The position numbers were made by a program, and so were the translations under genes. 52,169 nt of DNA. Source: JAJZEO01 sp964350315. Lineage in GTDB: Bacteria > Chlamydiota > Chlamydiia > Chlamydiales > 2-12-FULL-49-11. A model generated the notes under the pieces. It was given only the letters and a program-made list of their open reading frames with translations, had not been told where the DNA came from and did not search any database. Shown here piece after piece: positions 26,001-33,042 of the stretch (positions are counted from its first letter, which is position 1; every line of letters starts with the position of its first letter). Location: assembly GCA_964350315.1 (NCBI GenBank), contig CAYGJD010000012.1, positions 1 through 52,169 of the forward strand. Direction: 5' to 3'.

Positions 26001-27211
26001 GGAAAATTTCTGTGATGTTCTTTAGATGGTGAGACATCTTTATTTGTAAAACGTGAGGGACTAATCTTAGAAGATGCGTGTAAATCAGGACTTTTAACAA
26101 CAGTCGTATGAGTTAAGAAGAACTCTTCTTGCTCTTTCTCTATCCTGCTTATGTGTGCAAGAAGTTGACGTGAAACGTCAGCTGCTATTAAACACCAATC
26201 ATCGCCAAAATCATATCGATCAGTTCCTTTTGTCGCCTTGCTTGCCAAGTTTCGTGCTGCGTTTTTAGTAAATTGTCGAGCTTCAGAGGCAGACTGGGTT
26301 ATTTCACTGAAGTCTTTATCAAATTTCCCGCTGAGAGCTAACTTTATTGATTCAGAAGTTATAAAGTAAACCATCCTTTTATAAGATTTTTTTCCTAAAA
26401 TATCATATAAAAGAGCAAGTGGAGCTTTTAAGGCGCATGTTCCTGAATGTTGGCCTGTAATAAAATCGCTGAGACTATAATCAGTTAAACGCCTGCTATT
26501 TTCAAGTCCCTTGAAGATAAGTAAATAAAGAGAATCTTCTGAGAAAGTTTCCTTTTTGCAGTTTGAGAGATTATAAAATAATGAGAATAAAAATGTATCA
26601 GAAAGGTGTTCTAAACGAACCCCTGTAAAAGTCATTTTTGGTGCAATTTTAGTTTTTATACCACTTAGAGTCTTGGCATGAAATCTTGTGCCGTCACCTG
26701 TATTAATTACAGAAAAGGTAAAGTAGCGCAGATCTGTACGCTTAATAAGATAGATAACTGCGTGGCCACCTTTGTCAGTAACATATCCACCAGGAAGAGC
26801 TAATTCTTCGCCAACAGATAGATTTTCAATAGTCGTTTTGTACTCCCTTGAAAGTTCGTGTACAGTTTGAGGTGAGGTTGCGCTAATAATTCGATTGTCT
26901 TCAAGTTGAGAAAGCAAATGGATGGCTCGGTCGAGCTCATTTTGGGGGGCAGTTTCATCCCATAAGGCGTGCAGTATTAAAATATCTTTCAACACTGTTG
27001 CCCAACGCGAAGAATTTCCTCCTTCAAAATGGGAGCTTGCTAAAGTGTTGTCACAGTTTAATTGGAGAAACTCTTTTAAAGTAAGATCGCTCAGTCTAGT
27101 TCTCGGGGCGAGATCTATTTGAGAAGTTAAAGCTTCAGGAGCGGCTTGTGCTAGTTTTCGGCCTGTCTCAGGGTGTTGTGCAAGCGTTTTGCCTCTTCCT
27201 GTTACTTCCAT
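17096..27211 (-). CDS. Giant helicase-like ATPase, DUF3638/DUF3645-like, with a C-terminal membrane anchor
   Basis: 3371 residues from the ATG at 27211, chosen because GGAG lies nine bases upstream; the frame is open from a TTG at 27226. Seen: Walker A-like GMNMGGGKT ending with Lys1918, DEVH box at 2058-2061, SGTP at 2375-2378, and QGIMRLR at 2553-2559 behind FLDKRHCTGIDAP, in the order of superfamily 2 helicase motifs I, II, III and VI. The NMG motif and the D-(E/K)-x-H...G-x-D segment are as described for the eukaryotic DUF3638/DUF3645 giants. N-terminal GGH (His150), NTG (Asn170) and QHSGTC (Cys259) suggest a permuted papain-like module. Residues about 3053-3280 hold degenerate helical repeats, and about 3287-3311 one hydrophobic segment. 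It is not a normal DNA helicase; a host-interaction or ubiquitin-related role is conjecture. Confidence 0.8.
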   Translation of the reverse strand: MEVTGRGKTLAQHPETGRKLAQAAPEALTSQIDLAPRTRLSDLTLKEFLQLNCDNTLASSHFEGGNSSRWATVLKDILILHALWDETAPQNELDRAIHLLSQLEDNRIISATSPQTVHELSREYKTTIENLSVGEELALPGGYVTDKGGHAVIYLIKRTDLRYFTFSVINTGDGTRFHAKTLSGIKTKIAPKMTFTGVRLEHLSDTFLFSLFYNLSNCKKETFSEDSLYLLIFKGLENSRRLTDYSLSDFITGQHSGTCALKAPLALLYDILGKKSYKRMVYFITSESIKLALSGKFDKDFSEITQSASEARQFTKNAARNLASKATKGTDRYDFGDDWCLIAADVSRQLLAHISRIEKEQEEFFLTHTTVVKSPDLHASSKISPSRFTNKDVSPSKEHHRNFPLLDTSKFTTQADLNVAKIMSTLYECHGNNPLLKAQIEMFFLNIPLPNTGDGKRFWSIPHAGRAQELITFLSDVLNQYSQKAGFPQVSAKERNTIHSLYIYIHFLCSKVDPELGNFFGTQDLIDERNPHQLFLSIDDLERWNEISRYEHEFLNHPYEINWEVSYPTSEPSHFPPILQYFHRLYQPHADNITKSQNEFYESLDRSSGSTWERPRNANPRHYDFLDAFTKFDTYSEDKMLISPIFRAVQKANFHLYCLEKKEPHRSNSHMDLTVHEKKAKIRIRNLSQDLHRLQLNELTLADQKLQRCFRRADFKTFVEIEPTDRSVVHVISPTSETLSNLFFRHTLGNDLLRPIDLLDHGTRFFAQFSEPEVRSKFEHHFFKSPLSHRERSIRMSNLPLQEELRTPIFQNQCIKFLELHRKTILHNINESNVEMALFSIRFTSQILSYSYRYACPKEFQTLLKQHINEFFKHIHLEKLPLESQSLVHLHAAFYEATLLKINEANPVNMIVSWCRIHIHALRLETHRELSFLYEFVHHEVLPHLFPLITQVESQGRQPEISFALFGTRQVHCERKNLTLTFTKGKTATQQAQICLSNGEIRSFDGKIYTSISLKSLLAQSFYPVVFKDKIFSVKQDVESLLITDATNNTYRVSRGSKKDVLILEKLIDDRWCTYIPQDKLHKIYSITINESQIESPIIPLSTIITCHAWSVDDSFIQFTDKTTGEKKYLQTRDGLENTFGHQVKRLDPGSTIGSIEDPTFVHMEINENGISVLRLPRFKNLSFFQKGTRWHLTQDKTFFLSTKITIGNISPYYDYIELESETGQQAIIIPDVPFVRDKKTKDLRLDLLRVSSEDEPIEIGTTDHYIIPTENGSFKPATRDQFAVCCLISIAMSNFSQALYYISHITSLDLTNSTCRKTLRKLALFACANSKPPEGIALGLKALFLLEKNPKELKEIRDEYKSLLEKQYFRYTEMLPNIPLEYRITEQQERYILSLLQSDRGSSDHQRSVRRINFLYEKAQKVQQTQTFAFEDTPDLLSTTFPTSDAIPYFRPNQNSPTPIESEDLTFEHFQMLLFSWKSKLGTLYATCMHAKQNPAYREKVDSMLTISCILSSDVRSIGIFLLKVLNSTNYDFPWEYQPERLPYSFMKSTPQEDEERGFKTWLDNLSHNHRFYWETETTISFELPRRFSAEIPADSHLTPVALLHPQSPYVNSVSTPLTIECAMDSQPPSSTKALLELKEFITDSCTLAALYPHEEHHFKGFSSVVTVEDSEMQACVRSTTDDFLASYERMLEGRREKRTPSLSMNDLASIQSKHSELASFGKIEISRLKEELLNLANYCPLDLKLGIEEELLRLGSIKPDLTIDNLVLLFFGKEPNGYKNANKFLSQDQIQTIFNLTGQYLKYCVELDQLERLVNKSSELEREMKRLGLSHTNQAVNKQNVVIHPTIIELLSQLKEISSQNSNYDITADPERLIFEYTMQIMLRTTPDQAKTLQFILRNLQEDRNATIGMNMGGGKTTVVATYILAKMTGSNTIPILITPAFQYPTICETLRNSLKTAFGVELVTFSNHRNDLTLDRLQETLALLQELQTSPSYLTPKVLVICPDTIQTLGLEFTNLLGTLQTLDEYDVPKELFLKLELLKQILILFKNHGIALGDEVHSILDITFELNFPNGEAKKLDRKNRTLINEIMKVLNMDEIKALLHIDTNTQQKMFDHQVYREQVLPVIANLLSQLDILGLNEAEDQVNLIRYIKDEMNFEAQLLLSQDRPNVPVDLRDDYNFLIKLKELSTSLDPEEKKSAELIALSKFILSNLLPFVLNNKTENENFGRSRDPNAPGEVVPYICLDTPSINKFGNPYESLIFHYLTAMISGVKEEQIAYLFAQYEEEAAWYIQYRHLPYEETPSVKICRDLFGISPSEYEENKLLIREMIEANTTLLFTVEDRTIDRYVQYHPQRLNANAMDTVSLVRNFIGMSGTPTACLLHHSLQGEEQEHIDKTVNPAVVHALVSKQEPIKFLKSTTTRDMIGEILDQNRDATGLLDLGSHLNDIDNDTVAREILQSLETRGIDSVVYYTRHNGSATADFPAILKRGEEKPHLISDLTPNELKKYGLVAGKFFLFLDKRHCTGIDAPALPLATYAILWSINISLDDGSQGIMRLRNFLNGQKSRILIPEFETTLFPSIQKGTPFSALNLKGQYLSLVKQMLIKQAETIARKKLKSFRKMLSNACIVAVRKRLLEMEFTRRNFNTINQLVASISHLLFIDSEDRPFAAFGSLEKPFDIIELLKHEQDVIYKKFAQKINAQGLPHALLDEVRSEHQAIISLAIETRDQFPQRVLKAVSRLDEIATDDETEIEAILQVFDEDQMSEIEVNQEIENELMSMQSRFPEHDRPPEEFNASAFLNEQNLNFRHPETSIPMTEVFSNQYFPNPGYKAEYGRIFSSNLTMTEEHVSPYSEKTALFSRSMPPSKYLLVIRNAELGSHKGVIVSQRQAMALKLEIEANPSKYQNFWLVLPCGQMHAGNQEQFNSEETSLAQLLLELNLLSGNLDYALEHLSKHMNWLSKDSSLLEIKERFIQLIYLKFFPLLSEQHLRLSKIREVEKLLERDFQFKVFTGLGNVTPDVVSAWTIEQKYFVCYLNQVEHLDALPEELRQFITPEQIHLLSFEDALELCPKGRRFVQNLPAPYIQRLKKRDVTKTFVDHMTRQQLKDITDPQIFSLLEKTMYKYLNPKMTKDLPPCSGLISYLTDEQVTNCSSKQLVSWVKDPKAKDRLQKITNPKDLSLLIKAGFTDLKDEQIAAISDDSLFNELPDSFIANLPKTKIMSLKSPALIGRLKANQASYVNPEMIQHLSTAATYGIVDRKRFQKLTPYQLRQVKTEQIELGTPAQKIAYLILTFAYAFFSSLIFIPVELAYWSTKVIGYHFFDSMHQFVTGNLKNLVGLIVYTSKRIFCCTPGKFPIEKDPTYSNKAIRII

Positions 27212-27296
27212 AGTTAACATCTCCAAATTAATTGATACATAAAGTGTAACTTAATTAAGAGTTTGTGTGGAGAAACAAAATATTTTTTAATTCTAA

Positions 27297-28463
27297 CTAA
27301 TAGACATCTAAACAAAAACGTTTTTCTTTTTTAAGAGATTTAAAAAAGATTTTAGCGTCCTCTTCAGAAAGTTGACCTTCTCTCATAGCAATATTTTGAA
27401 GCTCAAGGGTGACATCCTTTGCCATATTTTTTGCATCGCCGCATATATATAGGTGTGCCCCTTGATTAAGCCAGTCCCAGATTTGTGAAGAGTTTTTTTT
27501 CAATTCATCTTGTACATAACATTTTTGTTTTGCATCGCGAGAAAAGGCAAGACTTAATTTTAAGAAACCAGATTTTTCCCATGCGACTAATTCTTCTTCA
27601 TAGTGAAAATCAAATTTTCTATTTCGATCTCCAGTAAAGAGCCAGTTATTTCCAAGCTTTTCATCTTGAACGAATCGTTCTTGAAGAAATCCGCGAAGAG
27701 CTGCAAGTCCCGTTCCAGGTCCGATTAAAATAACAGGCGTTGTACGATCTTCTGGAAGCTGAAAATTATTGTTTTCCATCAAGAATAAGGCAACCTTTGA
27801 AACGTTAATTTTGCATCGATGTTTTAAATACCCAGCTGTCGTGCTTTCTTGAATACGGCCAGCATGTTTATAGCTAAATGATGCAACCATTAACTCAAGT
27901 TTGTTGTTCTTCATTTTTTGTGCAGAGGCAACGGAGTAATAGCGCGGCAATAAAGGTGGAAGAACATCGCATAATAATTGGATGTCAATTGCAGGGGACC
28001 AAAAGTCAGAAAGAAAAGAGATGAGATCAGATTTTGCAGTATAAGCAAGAAGATTGTCTTTTGATGATAATATGCTTGTGAGTAAATCAGACGGGTTAAG
28101 CTTTTCAACTATTTTCAAGTGATTTGATGAGATTTTTTGCAGGTTAACTTTTTTTCTTAGGAAAGCTTCGATGGTCAGTGAGCCTTCAGATCTTTTGTCA
28201 TATACAATGTGGTCTTTTTCAAGCTCTAAAAGTATAAGAATTTCTTTAACAAGTTCAGGAGGGTTTTGGGGATAGATGCCAAAGCTTGAACCAACTTTAT
28301 ATGTAATTTCTGAATCGCTTAAATCTAAAACGACATGAAGATTCTCTTTAGTAGAACCTTTTTTGCTTAAAGAGCGTACTTCAAGTAGCGTCGCTTCATA
28401 AGGACGTAATCTTGAATATTGCTTACTCTCTTTACTTTTTTCTATCTGATCAGTTATCTTCAT
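27297..28463 (-). CDS. cysJ: CysJ-like FAD/NADPH flavoprotein reductase without an FMN domain
   Basis: 388 residues. The connecting/FAD-binding domain occupies about 10-230 with the FAD signature RYYSVASA (about 174-181); the NAD(P)-binding FNR module follows with GPGTGLAALRGFLQ (about 247-260), the YICGDAKNMAKDV motif and an aromatic C-terminus (FCLDVY). This is the C-terminal two-thirds of sulfite reductase flavoprotein/cytochrome P450 reductase; the flavodoxin domain that E. coli CysJ (599 aa) carries at its N-terminus is missing, as in the Chlamydia protein annotated CysJ. It would move electrons from NADPH to an unidentified partner. The ATG is three bases from the divergent lipoprotein start. 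Confidence 0.85.
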   Translation of the reverse strand: MKITDQIEKSKESKQYSRLRPYEATLLEVRSLSKKGSTKENLHVVLDLSDSEITYKVGSSFGIYPQNPPELVKEILILLELEKDHIVYDKRSEGSLTIEAFLRKKVNLQKISSNHLKIVEKLNPSDLLTSILSSKDNLLAYTAKSDLISFLSDFWSPAIDIQLLCDVLPPLLPRYYSVASAQKMKNNKLELMVASFSYKHAGRIQESTTAGYLKHRCKINVSKVALFLMENNNFQLPEDRTTPVILIGPGTGLAALRGFLQERFVQDEKLGNNWLFTGDRNRKFDFHYEEELVAWEKSGFLKLSLAFSRDAKQKCYVQDELKKNSSQIWDWLNQGAHLYICGDAKNMAKDVTLELQNIAMREGQLSEEDAKIFFKSLKKEKRFCLDVY

Positions 28464-28466
28464 ATT

Positions 28467-28619
28467 ATGAAAAAAATACTTTATTGTTGCTTTACTGGTT
28501 TACTTTTTTTTCTTGTAACGTCTTGTGGCATGGGCGGTTATCAAAGAAATTATATCATTTCTGAGAAAGACCCTGACTCTGCAGTAAAAACAAATGAGAC
28601 AAGAACTTCGCCTAAATAA
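28467..28619 (+). CDS. Very small lipoprotein
   Basis: 50 residues from ATG 28467 to TAA 28617-28619. A Lys-Lys N-terminus, a hydrophobic core and the lipobox LVTSC (Cys20) followed by Gly-Met-Gly-Gly form a textbook signal peptidase II signal; the mature part is only about 30 residues and hydrophilic. It is anchored by lipid in the inner or outer membrane. The start lies three bases from the divergent cysJ-like ATG and no Shine-Dalgarno is visible, so its promoter must lie inside cysJ. It converges with gltX (19 bases apart). A longer upstream frame from 28419 is less likely because it would bury the signal sequence. Function unknown. Confidence 0.75.
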   Translation: MKKILYCCFTGLLFFLVTSCGMGGYQRNYIISEKDPDSAVKTNETRTSPK

Positions 28620-28638
28620 GTATATCATGTTAGTGGTT

Positions 28639-30147
28639 TTATGTCTTCGCGATAAGTGTGGAAAGATTTTTTGATTGATAAGCCTTTTCAAGGTTCGTCA
28701 TCTTTTTATTTGAAATCCCGCCTAGAAATTCAATTGCTTGCAAAATGCGCGCACGAGATCTGTGCTGGCCAAGAAGGACGACTGAGTCAAAAAGTGGAGG
28801 GCCTTGATGTTGAGCCATGAAAGTGCCAAAAAATAGGGGGATAATTTCTTTTTTAAAGTTGACGTCAAAACTCAGAGCAAGTTCTTTGCAAGTCTCTTCA
28901 ATCGATGTCCTGCCCCAGTCCTCTTTTTCATCCAAAGTCCAAATCAATGTTTGCAAGATCGCGCAAGAATCATCCGGTGTTAAGTTGCGGGGACAGAGCA
29001 ATTCATTTGTATAGGTCAGGTGGTTTGTGAAAAAGAAGTGACAAAGGTCCATGAAGTCCCCGAATGTCTTAATACGGGTATGTACAAGAGGCATAAGTTT
29101 TGCCATAAATTCGTCATTAAATCCCCAGTCTCTAATGCGTGGCCACAAGTCTTTTTCTTCAATGGAATTAATAAGGTACTGTTGATTGATCCAATCAAGT
29201 TTTTTCATGTCAAAAACTGCGCCAGAAAGTCCAATTCGCTTTATATCAAATGTCTTAATTACTTCATCTAAGAGGTAAATTTCCTTATCTGCTGGCATGC
29301 TATACCCCATTAGGGTAAGAAAATTGCGGAATGCCTCAGGGAGGTATCCACTCTCTTTATAGAAGTGAGCTGATGTGGGGTTCTTTCTTTTGGATAATTT
29401 TTTGCCGTCAACTCCTAGAAGTAAGGGCAAGTGCATAAATGTAGGGGGAGTGTAGCCAAAAGCTTGATAGAGAAGGATGTGTTTAGGAGTTGAGCTAATC
29501 CACTCATCGCCGCGAATGACATGTGAGATTTGCATTTCGTGGTCATCAACGATATTTGCTAAGTGGTAGGTTGGAAATCCATCAGATTTGAGAAGGACTT
29601 GATCATCAATATCTGCACAAGGGGCAGAAATACGCCCTTTAACGGCGTCCTCAAAAGAAACTTCACCCGTTAATGGAACTTTTAGGCGAATCACATAAGG
29701 CATGCCCTTTGCTTCAAAATCGGCAATTTCGTTTTCTGTTAAATTTCGATGTCTTCTGTCGTATCCTTGTCTTCCACCAGTTTTTTTTGAGATCATTCTC
29801 ATTTCGGCTAATTCTTCTGGTGTAGTGAAGCATTTGTAGGCTTTGCCAGCTTTAAGGAGGCCTTCTACAGCTTTTTGGTAAATAGGAGTTCTTTCTGATT
29901 GTCGATAAGGGCCAAAGTCACCGCCAACGTCCGGACCTTCATCCCATTCAACACCAATCCACTTTAAAGATTCATAAATGCTAACTTCATATTCTGGACG
30001 TGATCTTGCTTGGTCTGTATCTTCGATACGGAGAAGAAATTTTCCCCCGTGATGCTTGGCAAAAATATAGTTAAATAATCCCATGTATAGAGTTCCTACA
30101 TGAGGAAATCCAGTTGGAGAAGGAGCTATTCTTGTTCTGACTTTCAT
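28639..30147 (-). CDS. gltX: Glutamate--tRNA ligase
   Basis: 502 residues, a normal class I GluRS. The HIGH-type motif is APSPTGFPHVGT (about 8-19), the KMSKS-type motif GKKLSKRKN (about 245-253), and RIEDTDQ (about 40-46) is the ATP/Glu site signature. The C-terminal helical anticodon-binding domain is present. Chlamydial GluRS is generally non-discriminating and works with the GatCAB amidotransferase for Gln-tRNA; that is known of the group and not visible here. It follows tsp after only 39 bases (30148-30186). Confidence 0.97.
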   Translation of the reverse strand: MKVRTRIAPSPTGFPHVGTLYMGLFNYIFAKHHGGKFLLRIEDTDQARSRPEYEVSIYESLKWIGVEWDEGPDVGGDFGPYRQSERTPIYQKAVEGLLKAGKAYKCFTTPEELAEMRMISKKTGGRQGYDRRHRNLTENEIADFEAKGMPYVIRLKVPLTGEVSFEDAVKGRISAPCADIDDQVLLKSDGFPTYHLANIVDDHEMQISHVIRGDEWISSTPKHILLYQAFGYTPPTFMHLPLLLGVDGKKLSKRKNPTSAHFYKESGYLPEAFRNFLTLMGYSMPADKEIYLLDEVIKTFDIKRIGLSGAVFDMKKLDWINQQYLINSIEEKDLWPRIRDWGFNDEFMAKLMPLVHTRIKTFGDFMDLCHFFFTNHLTYTNELLCPRNLTPDDSCAILQTLIWTLDEKEDWGRTSIEETCKELALSFDVNFKKEIIPLFFGTFMAQHQGPPLFDSVVLLGQHRSRARILQAIEFLGGISNKKMTNLEKAYQSKNLSTLIAKT

Positions 30148-30186
30148 AAGGGAGAGATCATACCCGATTAAGCGATTTTGAACAAG

Positions 30187-32142
30187 CTAGGATGCGCGTT
30201 TTGATTGGTAAAAAATTAGTTCTTTCATGATGTTTACTGTTTCATCAAGTTGGAGGTCATTTTGACCCACGAGACGGAAGTCAATTTCATAACGATTTTG
30301 TTTTTTAATCTCTTTTAGAAAGGACTGATAGTTTTGACTTTGAACAATTCTTTCCTCAGAATTTTTCGAGAGCGGTTCCACAAAAGTTAAGATTTCAACG
30401 CTTCTTTTTTGTATGTTATTCCCCATGGCTTTTCGCAGTCGCATGCGATAAAGAGGGTGAACATCTTTGAAGTCGTCTTGGTAGCTTGGCGCGATTGAAT
30501 CAGCATCAAGAGCGTTTTTTGCATACTTCTCGCCAATTTCCATTTCAGAAAGAATTCCAGGAACAATGATGTCAGATTTAACTCCAACTTTTTGAGGTGT
30601 TTTCCCAGAGACAGTATGATACAATCCTCTTGTAACTTTGTACTCACCTTGAGGATTGATTCGTTCTGGATTGCTTCCCTCAAAGGTAAATGTTTGATAA
30701 GACCCTTTTCCAAATGAAGTTTCATCGCCAATAATAAGAGCTCGTCCGTAGTCAGCTAGAGCTAGTGCAACAATTTCTGAAGCAGAAGCGCTTGTGCGGT
30801 TGATTAAGATGATTAGAGGGCCATCCCAAGCCACATTAGTAGAGATATTTCTTAAGTGCTGTATTCGACCAGTACAATCCTTAATAGATGCAACGATTCC
30901 GTTGTTAATGAAGAGTCCTGTGACAGAAACAGCTTGAGGAAGAAGTCCGCCCGAATTATAGCGCAAATCGAGGATTACGCCTTTTAAGCGGTTCCCCTTT
31001 TTCATATCATTTAAAGCTTCTTCTAAATCGCTTGTTGAAGAGTGAGCGGGATCTTGATAAAAGGAATGGAGAGCAAGATAGCCGATAGTTCCATCACCAT
31101 AAGGAATTGTGCGGGCTTCATAGCGGCTTTCCTTTAAAACGACTTCATCGCGCATAATCTCGATGTCAATTCTTGCCTCGCCTTCTGTTTCAACGTTTTC
31201 TCGTAAAACAGTCAGTATTACAGGCGTTCCTTTCTCTCCTCTAATTAAGTCGATAGCTTCTATGATGTCTAATCCTATAACAGGCTGATGGTCAACAGCG
31301 ATCACTTTGTCGTTAACCTTCATGGATCCTTCAAGGTTGGCAGGTCCGCCTTCTATAATATCAACAATTGTGAAACCATTCAGATCGTCTCTTAGCTGTG
31401 CCCCGATCCCAAATAATCGTTGCTGGACCTGAATAAGGAACTGTTTTGCTTCTCCAGGGGTAAAGTATATAGTGTGAACATCAAGAGAGCAGGCGACAGC
31501 TTTTAAAAAGACCGTAAGCGCTTGTTTCTTTTGTTCTAGTCTAGACGTTTGTACAAGGCTCATCTCATAATTATAACGTCTTTTCTGGACTCTTTGAAAA
31601 AAAATGTCTCTTTGCTCCTGAGTGGGAAGCTTCTGAGCAGCATCACCTTGGATTGCGCGGATATTGAGCAATTTGAGTTGGAGCTCGTCTGTAGAAAGCG
31701 CCCAGCTGGCCTCATGGATCTCTTTGGGAGTCATACGCTTGGAGGGAGGGGCAAGTGAAGATATGCGCTCTTCGAGCAAATTACGGCGTTCTATAGCCGT
31801 TAACATAGTAGAATAGATAGCTTCAAATTGATCAAATTTTTGATTGTTATAATCTGTGACCACACTTTCAAGGATCTCATCTGTAGGATAAAGCCAAACG
31901 GCTACCTCATCTGTTGTCATATACGATTTTAATGGGTCGAGTTCGTCTAAATAGTTAGAAAGAGCTCTTTTAGCGATCTCAGGCGACATTTCTTTATATT
32001 TGATGTGAGCGCTAAAGAGTTCCTGAGTTTTTGAATGAGCATCATAATTTGTGATGTCAGGAGGAGTGACCTGAGCGCTTAGGAAGGCAGAATGCCCCAA
32101 AACAGCAAATACTAACAAAATCTTAAAAAATCGATAAGTCAT
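30187..32142 (-). CDS. tsp: Tsp/CT441-type tail-specific protease, family S41A
   Basis: 651 residues. A Sec signal peptide covers about 1-23 (MTYRFFKILLVFAVLGHSAF). A helical N-terminal region is followed by a PDZ domain at about 250-315 (GFTIVDIIEGGPA), then the S41 core with LDLRYNSGG at about 391-399. The catalytic dyad is Ser453 in SASASEI and Lys479 in SFGKGSY. It cleaves proteins with unstructured C-terminal tails in the periplasm; C. trachomatis CT441 is the equivalent. AAGGA five bases before the ATG is the ribosome-binding site. It is divergent from euo and precedes gltX. Confidence 0.93.
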   Translation of the reverse strand: MTYRFFKILLVFAVLGHSAFLSAQVTPPDITNYDAHSKTQELFSAHIKYKEMSPEIAKRALSNYLDELDPLKSYMTTDEVAVWLYPTDEILESVVTDYNNQKFDQFEAIYSTMLTAIERRNLLEERISSLAPPSKRMTPKEIHEASWALSTDELQLKLLNIRAIQGDAAQKLPTQEQRDIFFQRVQKRRYNYEMSLVQTSRLEQKKQALTVFLKAVACSLDVHTIYFTPGEAKQFLIQVQQRLFGIGAQLRDDLNGFTIVDIIEGGPANLEGSMKVNDKVIAVDHQPVIGLDIIEAIDLIRGEKGTPVILTVLRENVETEGEARIDIEIMRDEVVLKESRYEARTIPYGDGTIGYLALHSFYQDPAHSSTSDLEEALNDMKKGNRLKGVILDLRYNSGGLLPQAVSVTGLFINNGIVASIKDCTGRIQHLRNISTNVAWDGPLIILINRTSASASEIVALALADYGRALIIGDETSFGKGSYQTFTFEGSNPERINPQGEYKVTRGLYHTVSGKTPQKVGVKSDIIVPGILSEMEIGEKYAKNALDADSIAPSYQDDFKDVHPLYRMRLRKAMGNNIQKRSVEILTFVEPLSKNSEERIVQSQNYQSFLKEIKKQNRYEIDFRLVGQNDLQLDETVNIMKELIFYQSKRAS

Positions 32143-32448
32143 AAAATCCTTTTTTAAAGGCCTAAATCGGGATCCTACCTGAAGTGTAGGGAAAAAGCGA
32201 ATAAAATTTTAATCGAATAAAAAAAATCAAAAAAGTGGTACAAATTCTTTTAAAACGTTGAAAATGTCGATTTTACGTCATAAATTAGTTGCTATCAATT
32301 CATTTTTATGTAACAATTACTTATCTTAAAGGGCAGAAAAGTAATTAAATATGACAAATAGCATCTAATTCGGTCGTAAGACAACTCAAGTGTTTTAAGA
32401 CATAACTAGCTGTTATTAAACGTCAAGGATGAGAGGAGGAGAATTACC
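32143..32448 (+). promoter_or_regulatory. 306-base divergent control region between tsp and euo
   Basis: No ORF or structured RNA was found. It is about 70% AT. The best rightward promoter candidate is TTGAAA (32258-32263), 17 bases, TAAATT (32281-32286), which would give a leader of about 160 bases for euo; the -10 is weak. The Shine-Dalgarno AGGAGG at 32434-32439 is the strongest in the window and fits high early expression of Euo. Confidence 0.45.
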
Positions 32449-32916
32449 ATGGATCTGACAGAGATGGATTTCGTAGAAGCGGAAGATGCTCAAAAGTCAA
32501 ACAACATGAAAGTTGTGTCCATAACGGAAGCGGCGCGCATTAATAATGTAACGCGGCAAGCCATTTATGTTGCTATTAAGCAAAAGAAGCTTAAAGCTCA
32601 TAAGGACTCAACACGTTGGACTATTGACTTAGAAGACCTAGAAGAATATCGTAGACAAAAGTATTCAAGAGCAAAATCAACATTCAAGGGTGAGCTACTT
32701 TTTGATAATCAAAAAGGGTATTATTCTGTGAATCAAGTTGCTAAAATGCTTGGCGTGCCTGCACAGAAAATTTACTATGCAACACGTATTGGAATGCTTA
32801 AAGCAACAAGAAAAGGTGCTGCCTGGGTTATTCATAAGAGTGAATTAAAGGATTACCAAGAAAAGTACCTAAATAGAAAAAGTGAAGTAACTGCGTCTTC
32901 TATGGAAGCAATGTAG
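32449..32916 (+). CDS. euo: Euo, chlamydial developmental transcriptional regulator
   Basis: 155 residues containing two excisionase-type helix-turn-helix units in tandem: SITEAARINNVTRQAIYVAI (about 25-44) and YSVNQVAKMLGVPAQKIYYA (about 88-107), each followed by a wing (TRWTIDLEDLEEY; AAWVIHKSELKDY). This two-fold arrangement and the segments RQAIYVAIKQKKLKA and KGAAWVI match Euo of Chlamydia, which binds promoters of late genes and represses them until reticulate bodies convert to elementary bodies. It is restricted to the phylum. Neighbours tsp/gltX and recJ/secDF are the same as in C. trachomatis (CT441-CT448). A terminator follows at 33043. Confidence 0.95.
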   Translation: MDLTEMDFVEAEDAQKSNNMKVVSITEAARINNVTRQAIYVAIKQKKLKAHKDSTRWTIDLEDLEEYRRQKYSRAKSTFKGELLFDNQKGYYSVNQVAKMLGVPAQKIYYATRIGMLKATRKGAAWVIHKSELKDYQEKYLNRKSEVTASSMEAM

Positions 32917-33042
32917 TTAAATCGCTGAATGATATTGACAGGGTAAAATATATTTGTTCGCTGAATGGTTTCAGTTGAACGCGAGACTTTTTGTCTCGTT
33001 ACTTTCCAAATTAAAATAAAATTTTACCTTCTTTATGTATTT

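Noticed and set aside
32923..32966. CGCTGAATG repeated at 32923 and 32958, with a TTGACA between the copies
   Set aside because: Only two nine-base copies; no -10 at proper spacing and no further repeats, so neither a CRISPR-like array nor a supported promoter.
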